In this document: positions 49,618 through 60,874 of the stretch, one piece after another
Layout: every line of letters starts with the position of its first letter
How positions within the stretch are numbered: position 1 is the first letter of the stretch
NCBI RefSeq assembly: GCF_003672135.1
Contig: NC_039513.1
Span: forward strand, 7,812,833 to 7,876,832
Reading direction: 5' to 3'
DNA from: Ooceraea biroi
Lineage: Eukaryota > Arthropoda > Insecta > Hymenoptera > Formicidae
Length of the DNA stretch: 64,000 nt
The notes under the pieces: model-generated
The model's database searches: none
The model's input: only the letters and a program-made list of their open reading frames with translations
Told to the model about the DNA's origin: nothing
Program-made: the position numbers and the translations under genes

Positions 49618-49846
49618 ACGATTTGGAGACATTCGGGGACGAATGTGATGTCAGGCTGGCCGAGCTGTAAGATCTGGAAAGATAGTCGAGACTGACAGGT
49701 CGTACAGAGGATCGGAATGAAAACAAGTTGATCACAACAGTAGGAGTATTGGCCGTACAGCCTAAGACCTAGGCGTGTGAACCAGGGATCCCGGAGAGTT
49801 CGAGTTCCAATCTAAGGCAGTCTCCTAGTTATTTTTCGCCTCTTAC

Positions 49847-52096
49847 ATTTCTGACACGATTAAAATATTCCTCCATCGACGCGTCTTGTGTGACACCCCG
49901 TGATCTTGCTTGAATTGCCCGAATCGCGAAAGCGGCAAAGTGAGATGGCACGATAATGACAACTAATTGCGAGGAGGATTATCAGACGGGATCCGTTGTG
50001 TGAAGAATTAACCGGTGAACAGTTGGCTGACTGCGAGATCATTGACGGATTTCTTCGCGGGCGTTTAATAGGCTGCATTACTCGGCTTTCCTCGCCGACG
50101 AGAGGAAGATAAATCGCCGCGGGGTAACGCCACGCGTATTACTAATCAATCGGTTTGCGATAAATCCATTCTCCGGCCTATTTCGGCCGGGCGATACGGA
50201 TCACGTTTGCACACGTATTGTTGCAAATGAAAATACTGGTCAGACTGGTTGATTATAGATTCGCGCACGTATATCATTAAAGTCACGAGCCAAGAAACCG
50301 ATACAACGTCGCCTTGTGGATTCATTAATGATTCTTCGATTACTTGACGGCAATAATGAGACACGACTGTGTCAAGTAGAGCGGAAAAGGCACGATCTCT
50401 CGTCTACTTGGAGAAGTACCTCTTTACATCACACTTACAGAGAATAAAACACAAAATGATCACATAAAATAATAATAAAGTGCGAAATGTTGTCGGGCAG
50501 CCAGCTGCCGGGATTTCTGGAGAACTCATCACGTATCTCGCGGTTCTCCCGCGATAAATTCCCGCAACGAGGAGATCGGGATTGGGACGCGTATTTCGTG
50601 TCCGAGTGGAGTCCCCGTTGATTAACAGTCCCATAAATGAGCGAACGGTGTGTAAAACAAGAATTCGGTATGTTCCGCGCGCGACGTTAGCATTTCCCAT
50701 TGATAACTACGATTACCTTTGCAATCATTGCGCTGCGATTACGCAGCGATGCACTCCGCGGTACTCCCGATAGCGAAACGCATTCGCGATCCCACGTCGC
50801 GCATACCGCATCTGTCATCCGTGGGTCGATTACACGCGGGCACAGCGGTGTGTCTTTACGCTGATGCACCGTTATAATGACCAGCATCCCACGGCGACAG
50901 CGTTGTTTCAATAATCCTGAAAGCCACCCGCGATCAAGAAATTCTAATGTTTGTTTCGCTGACGCGAAGAATCTTGTCGATTCTTCTTTATAATGCCGAA
51001 ATGGAAATAAATATTTCAGAATTTGCTCTCAAGATGCTGATAATTTTATCTTTGGCAAATATCTTGTACAAAGTATTCCGGGATAATAACAAGGCTGCAT
51101 TTCCCGGTAGCTCCAAGAGAAAGAAATAGGAACACAAAGTCTTTACCCACGTAAATCTCTCAACAGTAGAGAGGCGCGCGTAAAAAACGGAAATTATGCC
51201 GATGTTAACTGTCGTTGGTGCAACAGCGTCTCGCCATGGTTGTTAAACCGCGCATAAAATTACAGGCTGTAAAGTTTAATGTGAGAAGAAAAAAAAAGAA
51301 GGAAGGAACAGTACATGATAAAGTGTATCGTATGACTTTTGACTTTTACGCGGCGTCGTGCATCCGCCGTGTGGCCGATAATTAAACGCGGGTCTGGATA
51401 ATCCTGCGCAAATGGAGGCACGTGAGTCGCATTACGCGACACCGCGCTAGACATTCATTGCGTCCATATCGTCATATCCGGGTCAATTATACGGGCAGTA
51501 CATTAGAATTAGGCTATCTTCACGGACGCGTACCGTTACAGCTATCGATATTCGTTTCCACGGTAACCTGGAGACTGATTTAAAACGGCAACAAGCGCGG
51601 TAAAAAAAGAAAAACTAAAAATATTACACAGGTTCGAGAACGAGCTGGGAAAGCCAACGACATTGTATTCCAATTAATATCCATCTGATTAATATCTCAT
51701 TTTCACTTTCGATTCTGCACGCTGCAGAAATCCTTTGTATTCTCGCGCGTCCGCGAGATACCCACGCGCCCCATTGTTCGTTCTAATTTTCGACGGAAGA
51801 TTCATTATTGGCCGTGCTCGCCGCCAATCCTGATTTCGCGCACACACTCCTGAAAGCCCGCAGCCATGATTTCTCCCGGCAAATCAATTTTGCGCTCGAG
51901 ACCTCGTTGGGATACGAAGCGCAACCTGGCGCGGACGGTGCCCGGTTAATTTGCTCGCTAGACCATGGTGGTCGGATAAATTAAAATAGATCCGGCTTCG
52001 AGAGCGCATGGCGTCCGCGCCGCCGTAACAGTTCGCGCGCGACGACGAAAATTTATTGCGGACTCATGCGAGCCGGTGGGTTTTTTGTATTTGCAG
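49847..52096. other. Non-coding stretch before the first coding ZP exon
   Basis: No exon was recognised. Open frames are below 130 codons on both strands and lack motifs. The stretch probably belongs to the leader intron or upstream region of the ZP gene. Confidence 0.45.
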
Positions 52097-52182
52097 GGCA
52101 GGACGGTGTTTCGTCGTGAGGGGCTGGGACCTCCAGGATGCCAGGGGTGTGGAAGTTGCTACGTTGTACGCTGATCTACGTG
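52097..52182 (+). CDS. ZP gene, first coding exon (leader and signal peptide start)
   Basis: The acceptor TTTTTTGTATTTGCAG ends at 52096 and the donor GTG/GTGAGT follows 52182. The ATG at 52138 opens 15 codons, MPGVWKLLRCTLIYV, in phase 0. These join VVGLRS of the next exon to give a continuous hydrophobic signal core. Upstream of the ATG, 41 nt are leader, so another non-coding exon must exist. It was called from splice signals and the fit of the signal peptide. Confidence 0.7.
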
Positions 52183-55100
52183 GTGAGTGACTAGCGTGCG
52201 TATCGCAAATCCAGCGCGACACGAACGAGCATCGATCATACGTTGTGAACGTCGACACGACGATTAACCGACTCTTACGTATTAATTCGTGTTGCACGTC
52301 GTGCAGGAAGCTGCGCGATATTTTTGGTACCGGGACGTGGATCGGTATACTCCCTGCTAAATTATCGGATGACTTATTACCCGACGTTACCCCCCAATTT
52401 ATAAGCGATACGGATGTAACGTTTAACACGCCCTGACCTGCCAATCCAGCGCAACCCCCATCGTACGGGCGGAGATAAGGCTAAATAATTACTGCGCCGC
52501 GTGAAATATCGCCCTGCCCGTCCTCGATCATCAAGACTCATCAGCACGGGACGAGATCGACGTCGAGCGATGGCACGTCAGGTTCGCCGCCGTCTTAATA
52601 GCGCGCAAAGCGACTTCAGGAGAGACGGGGGGCACGAACGAGCGGTGTATCGCCTAGAACGGCGGCGGGGACTCTTACGCGGACTCGTGACTTGCGTTTC
52701 GTCCGCGCGTCTTCTAGCGGGTCTTCTTTTGTCGGTCAATTAGGCCCTAGAGCCTAGTGCGCGCCGCCAATCGGTCGGGCCCCGACTCTGCACGCCGATT
52801 CTGATAATGGGCCGCAATTTCAAACGTGTTTGGCCGGCCGGGCGACGCCGCAGACCTTGTAATTAATGAATAACGGTTTCGCGCGCGCGGGGACCGGGCC
52901 CCATACGCTCGTTCGCGTGACAGCCATTTGGCTGCCTAATAAACGCGGTACCGTTTCGTGAGGACCGGAAGTGGACTATCGCGCAACCGTGCGCGAAGCA
53001 GGAGGGCTCATCCACGTTTTCACGGTGGTGATCTTCAGCCGGGACCATCCGCGATTTCCATTCGGATGACGATACGATGACGCGGCGAGAGTCACCGCGA
53101 CAGCTTGCAGGCGGATATTCATGCCTACTCTAGGTACCGTTACCGCGTCTTGGGCCCCGTCTTTCCCGTCTTCCGCAACCACCGTATCGCCGCCCCTCCA
53201 GCCAGCCGTCATAGCCGTTCCCCCCTGGCGCGTTCCTGCTCTCGCCGCGCATTACTCGGAACCCCACGTGAAACCCATCGCCGGGAGAGAGACCCATCTT
53301 CGCGGCCTTGCTCGCGAGGCAGACGCGCGTCTCGCTTGTAAACTGTCGGCGATCATTATACAGCAGACCGCTGTAATTCCTCACTATGTAGACCAGGGCA
53401 GAGACTAGCGGTAGGAACACCACTTTGCGGCCCGCAATTTAAGCAGGAGCGATAAAATCGGATGCTAATCCACGCGAGAACGCGCACTCGCGGGGCTGGC
53501 TACGACGGACCGTTACGTACCACTGCGATTCTCGCCCCTCGGGGGTAACATAGATTCCATCGATGGTTACATAAGCCTAATGTCCTCTGAAGGGTTAAGG
53601 AAGGTCAGTGAAATCGGCCGTAACCTTCTCCACTTCGCGTCGACCCCGATCCTACGATCCTTACGATCGGCGAGAGCACGCGAGAGCTCGCGCGCGCGCC
53701 GGTCACGGGGACCGGCTATTTCCGCGTGTCACGAGGCGGCACAATCGATTGCCCGCAAACGGGCATTAGTATTCGAGTGCCGCTACCAGTGCCACCGGCA
53801 TGGGAAACTCGCCTGGCGATGTACCCCACGTTCGAATAACTCGGAAAATATCCGTACGCACGAGGTCATAAGGAGACTCCCCGAAAAGCCGCGAATCCTC
53901 TTCCGCGTAACGCGAACATCGTCCCATATTTTGTTATATTATTGTCGACGTCCGGCGATCAGGTCGCCAACGAGACTTTCGCTCTTTTCGATAATAAAAT
54001 ATCGACAATGGAGTACCGTATCCCGCGACCGAAGCATCACGGGGCACTCGCGGGGCACTCGCGAGGCCCCAGCCCTCGCTTGAGGCAGGGATCGCGCGTA
54101 TCGATACGCGTGTGCCGGCGGCGCAGCGCGCTCGGCAAAAAGGGTGCGCGCCGCGCGTCCGCCAGGTGCGTAATCATTTCTAACGAAACGCTGTCATTTA
54201 ACAGCGCGATTGTAAGAGCGCGGGAACTTGTTTTCACTTGCGCGAAAAACGACGACCGTTAATGCAGCGGTAAAGACGCCTCTCCCGTTACGGCGGCGTG
54301 TGCGAGCGCGGGATACACAGGGAACACCTTGCCCGTGCCCCGCGACGATCGCGCTCGACCGCCAACTAATACGTCGCGGGACGCGTGCGTTCAGCATCCC
54401 TTCTGGAAGGCTTCTTCTGGAAACCGGCACGGAACGGAACAGACACGCCTGGTTCCACGTGTCCGTCGACGGTATCGCTATTATCTGATACTGATATCCG
54501 CGATACGGTGCCCCGATGATTACGGTATCGGGTATCGCTTGAGAATAGGTGGTGCTTGCCCGGTTGACCAATAACGGATAACTCTTCGCGATCTTCTCCG
54601 CGATAGGAGAACAGCGCTCACATCCGACGTTTCCTGAATCACGAACTAATCGGAAAACATTCATATCTACCAGAAGATACGGTAAATGTTGTAATATCGC
54701 GCGCGCGCGATCAAGTCGATTCGCATAATGCAGCAAGATCGTAACGGATATCCCGGAGTACGATCTCATGACACGAGAAAGAGTGGGAAAAGTACTGAAA
54801 AGCGGAATCTGGATCGAGTTTAATAGGCCAGATGTATTGAGATTCTTGAGGTTCCATTATAATGGTAATGCCACAAGTAATTCCGGACACGGTACACCGT
54901 ATGAAATCTGGATTACGTGCACGTACACGCGACCATAATAATTCTCGGCAATGAGACCGCATGCCTGGTGAACGATCTATAAATTTTGCGTCCACCATCC
55001 AGCGTTTCATTCCCCTTTTTTTATTACAAATTGTAAGGAAGAATAAATAATATAAAGTGTGCATTTACATGTATAATCAAATATTTTATTTCCGTCGAGT

Positions 55101-58100
55101 AGCTTCTTTTATCTCACTTTTATTCGTTATTACCTTGTCCCTGCGAAACTTGCGAAATAAAATTCCCATAACAGCACAAGTTGTACCACGCTACGATGTA
55201 CCGCGCCGTATCCCATCAGTAGACACATAAATAGCGTTGTACCGCCGAAGCAGTGAACAGTAAAAGTGATAGTAAATTTAATACTCATCCTCCCCGAGTG
55301 AGCTTTATTAAATACCGCTGTGAAAACCAGTCAATCGGAACGAATCTTTGCGAGAATAACATCCAAAACGACATCATCGTCGTCGATGCGTCCGCAATCT
55401 CGCCGTATGTTGCGGTACACGCGAAAAAGGCATAATGGCACCTGCCGTTGCCTGCATTTAATACAGGAAGTGAGCGAAGATGTACCAGGTAGTAGGTACC
55501 AGGCGTATGCGGGTCGTTGATTAATTTCGGACGGACACGCCGCCGCGATCCAGCGCGATTCCGCACTTGTCGTGCGGCTCGTGCCGTGATTACCTGGTAC
55601 ACCAGCATCAGCAACAACGCGGCAGCTATGCTGTCAGTTTGCGATTGAGCGTGAGCGGTATTTACGACTAAATCGTATGGATTATCTCAGCCTTAATGGA
55701 CTCAAGAGGCCGAGTGGGAACCCGCGGATGCTTAACTTTTCATTACAGTCCCCTCTGCACTTCGGTATCTGTAAAGGAATCCCTCTAAGTGCATCGCGTG
55801 CAAAAAGGTGCCTGATGCGAGCAGGATAATGAAGCTGATTTATGGCTAATGATTTCCGACGTGAGGACATTAGGCACGAATGTTTCAATTAAACTCGCTT
55901 GACTTCTTCTACTGCGGAGTGATTCCGCGCGCGATGATACTGCGCCGAGATTGCCAATACTCGCACTCAGTTTATTTATTGACAAATTCTCAGCGTGTTC
56001 CTCGGGATTGAAGACCGACGATATCCTTACCGTTTTATGCGCGTAACGCGTAAGTCGCGCACGTACAATGAGAATACAGGAAGTGGAGGATAATAGAGGA
56101 TAGAGGACAGAGAATGAGAGGGCAGAGGAGACGAAGAAGAAGAACAAAGGTCGCGTATTCAAAGGAGAAGCGTACAGTATTCTCGAAATGTGCAGGTGGT
56201 TGGCCTGAGGAGCGTCAGTAGCAACAGCGACATTTGGCCGCTGGAGAGGCCAGACGGCATGCCGGCCATCCAGTCTTTAGAGGTAATGTGCGGAAAAGAC
56301 CACATGGATGTTCACCTCTCGTTCTCGCAACCGTTCGAAGGCATCGTCTCGTCCAAAGGCCAACACGCGGATCCACGATGCGTCTACGTGCCGCCGTCCA
56401 CCGGCCAGACCTTCTTCTCATTCCGGATAGCTTACGCGAGGTGAGTTCTCGCGCTTGAAATCGAAACGGTACTACCCTACTGCTACTACAGCCTTTGCTC
56501 ACGCTTTTATAGCTGCACACATGATTAATGGAGTAAAACTTTATCGCCGAAAACGATCTTACACGGTCTCACGGTCCATCCGCAGAATTTATGACGCGAC
56601 GATGTCGTGAAGACGCGAGATTACGTGGAATCCTGCCTCATTGTATTGGGTTGGCCAAAAAGTAATTGCGTTTTTTTTTATATAAATAAAAGGCGAATTT
56701 TTCATGGCAAACAAAAACTTTATTAAACAATATATTGTCCATTTTGTTTGATTATCTTTTGCCATTTTTCAGGCAACTTCAAGATTCCGCGCTCAAAAAA
56801 GTTCTTATCTTTTTCGGCAAAAAACAATTCCAAGAACGATTTGATATCCTCATCAGCAGTCAAGGTTTTACCATTCAAGGCGTTTTGCAAAGAACGAAAC
56901 AAATGGTAATCTGATGGTGCCAGGTCTGGCGAATATGGTGGATGTGGTAACATCATGGTAACACATCCCATCCAAGCTGCAACAATTTTTCACGAGTGAC
57001 CAAACTTGTACGTGGTCTAGCGTTATCATGGTGAAACACAACACCTTTGCGATTCACCAATTCTCGACGTTTCTGTTTGATGGCAATCCAGTTGACGACA
57101 GTATACGTCTGAATTAATGGTTTGATTCCTTGCAAGCAGCTCAAAATACACAATACCTTTAAAGTCCCACCAGACTGACAGCATAATCTTTCTTTGGTGA
57201 ATATTCGCTTTTCAAGTGCTTTGAGCAGGTTCATCACGCTTGCTCCATGATCTTTTTCGTTTGACGTTGTAGACGATCCATTTTTCGTCGCCTGTTATCA
57301 TACGTTTCAAAAATCGATCATTTTCCTCACGTTTCAAAAGAGAATCGCAGATGTCAATATGCTCAGTGAGATGAATTTCTTTGAGCTCACGTGGTACCCA
57401 AATATCGAGCTTACTAATGTATCCAAGTCGTTTTAAATGGTTTTCAACACTCGATTTCGATATGTTAAGATTCTCAGCAATCTCTCGTGTCGTTAAACGC
57501 CGATTGGAATCGATCGGTGCCTTTATTTTGTCATCGTCAATTTCGATTGGCCTTCCTGAGCGTGGTGCATCTTTCACATTAAAATCTCCAGATCGAAATT
57601 TAGTAAACCAATTTTGACACTGCCGCAGTTTTAAAGCATCTTCGCCATATACATGACATAACTTTTTACGAGCTTGCACAGCGTTTTTCCCTTTTCGGAA
57701 GTAATAAAACAAAATATGACGAAAACGTTCTTTTTGATTTTCCATTTTGAAATCGACGGCAAAGAAACAATTGTTAACGAAATCGTGTACTTTCTTTTTC
57801 TAAAACAAGCTTGAACTGTGAGTTGTTAACCTACATAATGAATTTGCGGTTTAGAATGAAGTTAGTTACATTTCAAGACATGTATGTCCATCTATTGGGA
57901 AAAAACGCAATTACTTTTTGGCCAACCCAATATTTCGATAAACCGTTCCGCTGCGTGGCTGTATTTTGCTCGTTCGCAATTTCATTAAAAAATCCCTGTT
58001 CCCTCTTTCCGCGGAGAATCTAAGGCCGTGTAACAACTGCGGAGAATAGATAGAATAGGTGCTTTACTTGACGCTCTCTCATTTCACTCCAGATGCGGCA

Positions 58101-60482
58101 CGAAACCGGATATGCACGGACAATTTTACGAGAACACCGTGGTGGTCCAGTACGACAAGGACCTGCTCGAGGTCTGGGACGAGGCGAAACGGCTGCGGTG
58201 CGAGTGGTTCAACGATTACGAGAAGACCGCGTCGAAACCGCCGATGGTTATCGCGGACCTCGACGTGATACAGCTGGACTTTAGAGGTACAGTCACCTTG
58301 CGATTATGCTCCCATCAAATGCCATGGAGATAAATCGCCGGCACACATTCGCGACGATGCTATCGAGATCACCGCGCGACATCGAGAGGCCTGCTCGATT
58401 GCCATCTGTTGCATGCAGTAAACAATCTGAAACAGCGGATACGGTCAAGCGCGCGTTTCAGGCTTTTCAATAAAGTCGCGGCTAAATATCCAAGCACGTG
58501 CAACGATCCGGCAAACTGTCTTCTACGCGAAAGCGGGGCGCACACGAGGATGGTCGGTCCTTTCGAACGGCGAGGGGGATCGCAGCTCGCGCACCCGTTT
58601 GCGGTTGACCGCGGGTGGGACCGCGGTCACCGGTTAATTTCAGTTTACGCGGCAACATGTAAATCAGATCCAGTGCCCGCAGGCGAGGTGCACTGTCGCG
58701 TGCGTCCCGCAACAGAGACGTTATCCGGAGATGAATCGTACCGTTGACCGTGTATCAAACCAACGTCGATCTGAAGCCACGTGACGCGTGCGACGCGTCC
58801 TTTTGAGATTCCTCCGTTTCCATCGCAAGCAACATGCCTTCGTTGCTTCTTGCAGGCGACAACGTGGACTGCTGGATGGAGATTCAGCACGGCAAGGGTC
58901 CGTGGGCGCCACCCGTGTCCGGGATCGTGCCGCTCGGCTCCACCCTCACCCTGGTCGTCGCCATCAACGATTACCGAGGTAACGAGCTCCCAACGGCTTC
59001 TCCCGGGTGACTGGCCAATAGCACAGGGGCTAACGTAATTTTCTCTTGTTGAGCGCAGGTGAGTTCGACATGCGGGTCAAGTCATGCGTAGCTTCGGACG
59101 GCGGCGGTCACACGATACAGCTCAGCGACGAGTTCGGCTGCGTACTAAGGCCGAAGATGATCAGCCGGTTCCTGAAAGCGCGCGGCTCGGACGATCGCGC
59201 GACCGTCATCACCTACGCCTTCTTCCACGCCTTTAAATTCCCGGACGCGTTGAGCGTTCATATCAAATGCAAGGTAAGGATGAATCATATCTCTGTAGTA
59301 AATCCGGTTTTGGAGTAACGATATCGATTCTTTCTTAACAGGTAAGATTAGCAATGCTAACAATTTATCTGCATGCCGATTTTAACGAACTTGAAAATGT
59401 TATTTTGCGGAAAGGTGGAGATATGTCGACACGGTTGCCTGGATCACTGTCAGCTGAGCGGCTCCATAGCTCACTACATCCAAGAGAGGAAAGATCAGAT
59501 ACGACCGCAGTACGTACAAAGCACGGCAGACTCGATCATCCCCAACGACGATAGCAGCGCGGATAGAGACAACGAGGATGCGGATGGCAACGCGGAGCAG
59601 GGCGACGGTTCTTCGTACGAGGATGTCATCCAGAACGGCGACGAGGTGGCATCGATCGGCGAACACTTTCTAGACGTAGAAAAATCGATTCCGAAAGCGC
59701 AGGCACAGACGAGCAATCGATTACCGCCAACGGTAACAGAGGTCCATCACGACAGCGAGGTCCATCCCGATGACGTTGACTTGACGAAACCGTTTATGGT
59801 AGACATTTATGGGAGGACTACACTCGCACCCTCGTCACAGCCAATCCACCCTGTCGTACCTCACGCCGTGTTTCTTCTTCAGGAACCGCCGCGAGTAACC
59901 AGATACGATGGCGAGCAGGAACAATTCCCGCATGGACCGCGCAACCTCGAGGACAACGGCGCGTCGCCAGTGACACCCCTCGCCGTCACCGCTACTCGAC
60001 GAAGACGCTCGATGACGGTGACGGACCGGAAGGCGCGTAGCGCCGACGTGGGCGTCAGCGGTATCTACGAGGTGATCTCCGAGGCGGATCTGGCGTTCAG
60101 CCCGGACGCGCACACCGAGGCAGTGACGGTCTTCCAGGGCAGGATACGCGAGGAGGTGGTCTACGGGATCTGCCTGCCGATGCCAGGCTTCAGCGCGCTC
60201 TTCATCGTCGTCGCGCTCTCGGCGGTGGTGTCCGCCCTCGTCGCCGGTGCGATGCTACACCGGCTGCAAGCGCAGCGGGAGATGGCCGCTGCGACCGGCA
60301 GCGGAAAGGCCAATCGTACTGGCGTGCACGCCAACAACAACAACAACGGTTGGTTGTCGTACGGTCTGCTTCGCGTGCGCTGCACGCCGCGACCCGCTCA
60401 TCATCCCGAGCAGTTGCAGCAGGAGCCGACAACGAGCGGCGCCTCGGCGGAGGTCGCGGATCCATCGGCCGAGCGAGGCTGA
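52138..60482 (+). CDS. ZP-domain apical/cuticle membrane protein (dusky/miniature/cuticlin-like), six coding exons
   Basis: Coding exons are 52138-52182, 56196-56440, 58093-58286, 58856-58978, 59059-59273 and 59415-60482. All joins keep phase and use GT-AG, giving 629 residues. Order: signal peptide (MPGVWKLLRCTLIYVVVGLRS, about 1-21), ZP domain from MCGKDHMDVH (about 47) to CRHGCLDHCQ (about 287), then an acidic linker. After it come a furin-type RRRR (469-472), one membrane span (about 533-555) and a cytoplasmic tail of about 74 residues. Insect ZP proteins of this build sit on the apical surface of epidermis, are cut by furin, polymerise, and attach or shape cuticle. The ZP core resembles dusky/miniature (ENTVVVQYD, CWMEIQHGKGPW, SGIVPLG), but several paralogues exist, so I give no symbol. 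A mariner sits in the second coding intron. Confidence 0.9.
52183..56195 (+). other. ZP gene, first coding intron (about 4 kb)
   Basis: The donor GTGAGT is at 52183 and the acceptor AAATGTGCAG ends at 56195. Inside I see no other exon or element. Open frames such as 53580-54083 (plus) and 54194-54769 (minus) are unsupported. The 52,500-54,300 part is CG-rich and could hold regulatory DNA. Confidence 0.5.
56196..56440 (+). CDS. ZP gene, coding exon 2 (start of ZP domain)
   Basis: Residues 16 to 97 (the last split). The exon completes the signal peptide and begins the ZP domain with the first conserved cysteine in VMCGKD. Further landmarks are FEGIVSSKGQ, the second cysteine in DPRCVYVPP and FFSFRIAYA. 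The donor is GCGAG/GTGAGT. Confidence 0.9.
56646..57930 (-). mobile_element. mariner element, mellifera/irritans-like, 1285 bp, copy B, in a ZP-gene intron
   Basis: TA flanks both ends (56644-56645 and 57931-57932). The inverted repeats begin TTGGGTTGGCCAAAAAGTAA. It is nearly identical to copy A at 29949-31235 but inserted in the opposite orientation. It lies antisense within the intron between coding exons 2 and 3 of the ZP gene, leaving splice sites intact. Confidence 0.94.
56723..57745 (-). pseudogene. mariner transposase, multiply disrupted, copy B
   Basis: From ATG 57745 the frame is open through [12 protein letters not shown], where copy A is shifted. It lacks one codon of the YNN in copy A. 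It then meets the same TGA after EPAQST, the same deletion after YCRQLD, and the same TTACCATGATG insertion between WDVLP and HPPYSPDL as copy A. The third catalytic motif SPDLAPSDYHLF and the normal C-terminus remain. It is non-functional. Confidence 0.92.
58093..58286 (+). CDS. ZP gene, coding exon 3
   Basis: Residues 97 to 162 (both ends split). The exon contains CGTKPDMHGQFYENTVVVQ, then YDKDLLEVWDEAKRLRCEW and VIADLDVIQLDF, the middle of the ZP-N half. The acceptor TTTCACTCCAG and donor AGAG/GTACAG flank it. Confidence 0.92.
58856..58978 (+). CDS. ZP gene, coding exon 4
   Basis: Residues 162 to 203. The exon contains the start of the ZP-C half, DNVDCWMEIQHGKGPW, and SGIVPLGSTLTLVVAINDY. 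The acceptor GCTTCTTGCAG and donor CGAG/GTAACG flank it, with phase 1 at both ends. Confidence 0.92.
59059..59273 (+). CDS. ZP gene, coding exon 5
   Basis: Residues 203 to 274. It contains GEFDMRVKSCVASDG, DEFGCVLRPKMISRFLKA and FFHAFKFPDALSVHIKCK. These are characteristic ZP-C motifs with conserved cysteines. The donor AAG/GTAAGG follows in phase 0. Confidence 0.92.
59341..59347 (+). promoter_or_regulatory. Recursive-type splice site or alternative acceptor in the last ZP intron
   Basis: CTTTCTTAACAG (strong acceptor, AG at 59340-59341) is followed at once by GTAAGA, a good donor. The intron is only 141 nt. The acceptor required by the conserved frame is the weaker one at 59413-59414. Use of the first acceptor would change frame and stop at 59554, removing the furin site and membrane span. 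Confidence 0.4.
59415..60482 (+). CDS. ZP gene, last coding exon (ZP end, furin site, membrane span)
   Basis: Residues 275 to 629, stop TGA at 60480-60482. The exon finishes the ZP domain (VEICRHGCLDHCQ) and continues with a low-complexity acidic linker (DDSSADRDNEDADGNAEQG). It then encodes the tetrabasic RRRRS, a hydrophobic span (FSALFIVVALSAVVSALVAG) and a tail with an Asn run. The acceptor preceding it (GCGGAAAG) is poor in pyrimidines. It was chosen because it alone joins IKCK to VEICRHGC in frame. Confidence 0.88.
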   Translation: MEICRHGCLDHCQLSGSIAHYIQERKDQIRPQYVQSTADSIIPNDDSSADRDNEDADGNAEQGDGSSYEDVIQNGDEVASIGEHFLDVEKSIPKAQAQTSNRLPPTVTEVHHDSEVHPDDVDLTKPFMVDIYGRTTLAPSSQPIHPVVPHAVFLLQEPPRVTRYDGEQEQFPHGPRNLEDNGASPVTPLAVTATRRRRSMTVTDRKARSADVGVSGIYEVISEADLAFSPDAHTEAVTVFQGRIREEVVYGICLPMPGFSALFIVVALSAVVSALVAGAMLHRLQAQREMAAATGSGKANRTGVHANNNNNGWLSYGLLRVRCTPRPAHHPEQLQQEPTTSGASAEVADPSAERG

Positions 60483-60868
60483 CACCGCTGAATCCGCTGC
60501 ATCCGGGCGCTCGAGACGCGTAGGCTAGCTGCGTCTGAGGAGAGACAATGTGCAATAATACGCTGTACAAAGTATCGTAAGTGCGTAAGAGGGGCCGCGC
60601 GCGGTTACACACTGGGAGAACAATCGTCTCGCCGGGCGGACACGGCGGGTAGACGTGAGGAGGAAGACTAACGGCACGTCCGAGCGTCCTCCTGCGAGTC
60701 GCGCGACGACACCGAGCTCTCGCGAGTCGCAGCCGCCGAGGAGTCTCCGGCATACGCGCGATTAATCCGCTTTTAGCGCGTTTATTCCGCGACTTTCGTA
60801 ACGCGGTGCTTCTCAGTTTTTACGTCACACATCATCGAATTTCAATTGATTTACGAGCTTCCCTTATA

Positions 60869-60874
60869 AATAAA
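60869..60874 (+). terminator. Candidate polyadenylation signal of the ZP gene
   Basis: AATAAA about 390 bp after the stop codon, the first canonical signal I noticed downstream. Confidence 0.5.

Larger units (their letters stand above)
47993..49846 (+). repeat. Composite tandem array: three units of 486/593/593 bp plus a partial unit
   Basis: Units start at 47993, 48479, 49072 and 49665, each at CTGTAAGATCTGGAAAGATA. The last is cut at 49846. Units 2 and 3 are almost identical. Unit 1 is shorter by 107 bp, about three copies of the internal 36-bp repeat. Each unit has a tRNA-like segment with a B-box-like GAGTTCGAGTTCAAATCT and a following T-run, then a 36-bp minisatellite, then a GAATGTGATGTCAGGC spacer. 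The near-identity implies recent unequal exchange or rolling amplification. Confidence 0.93.
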
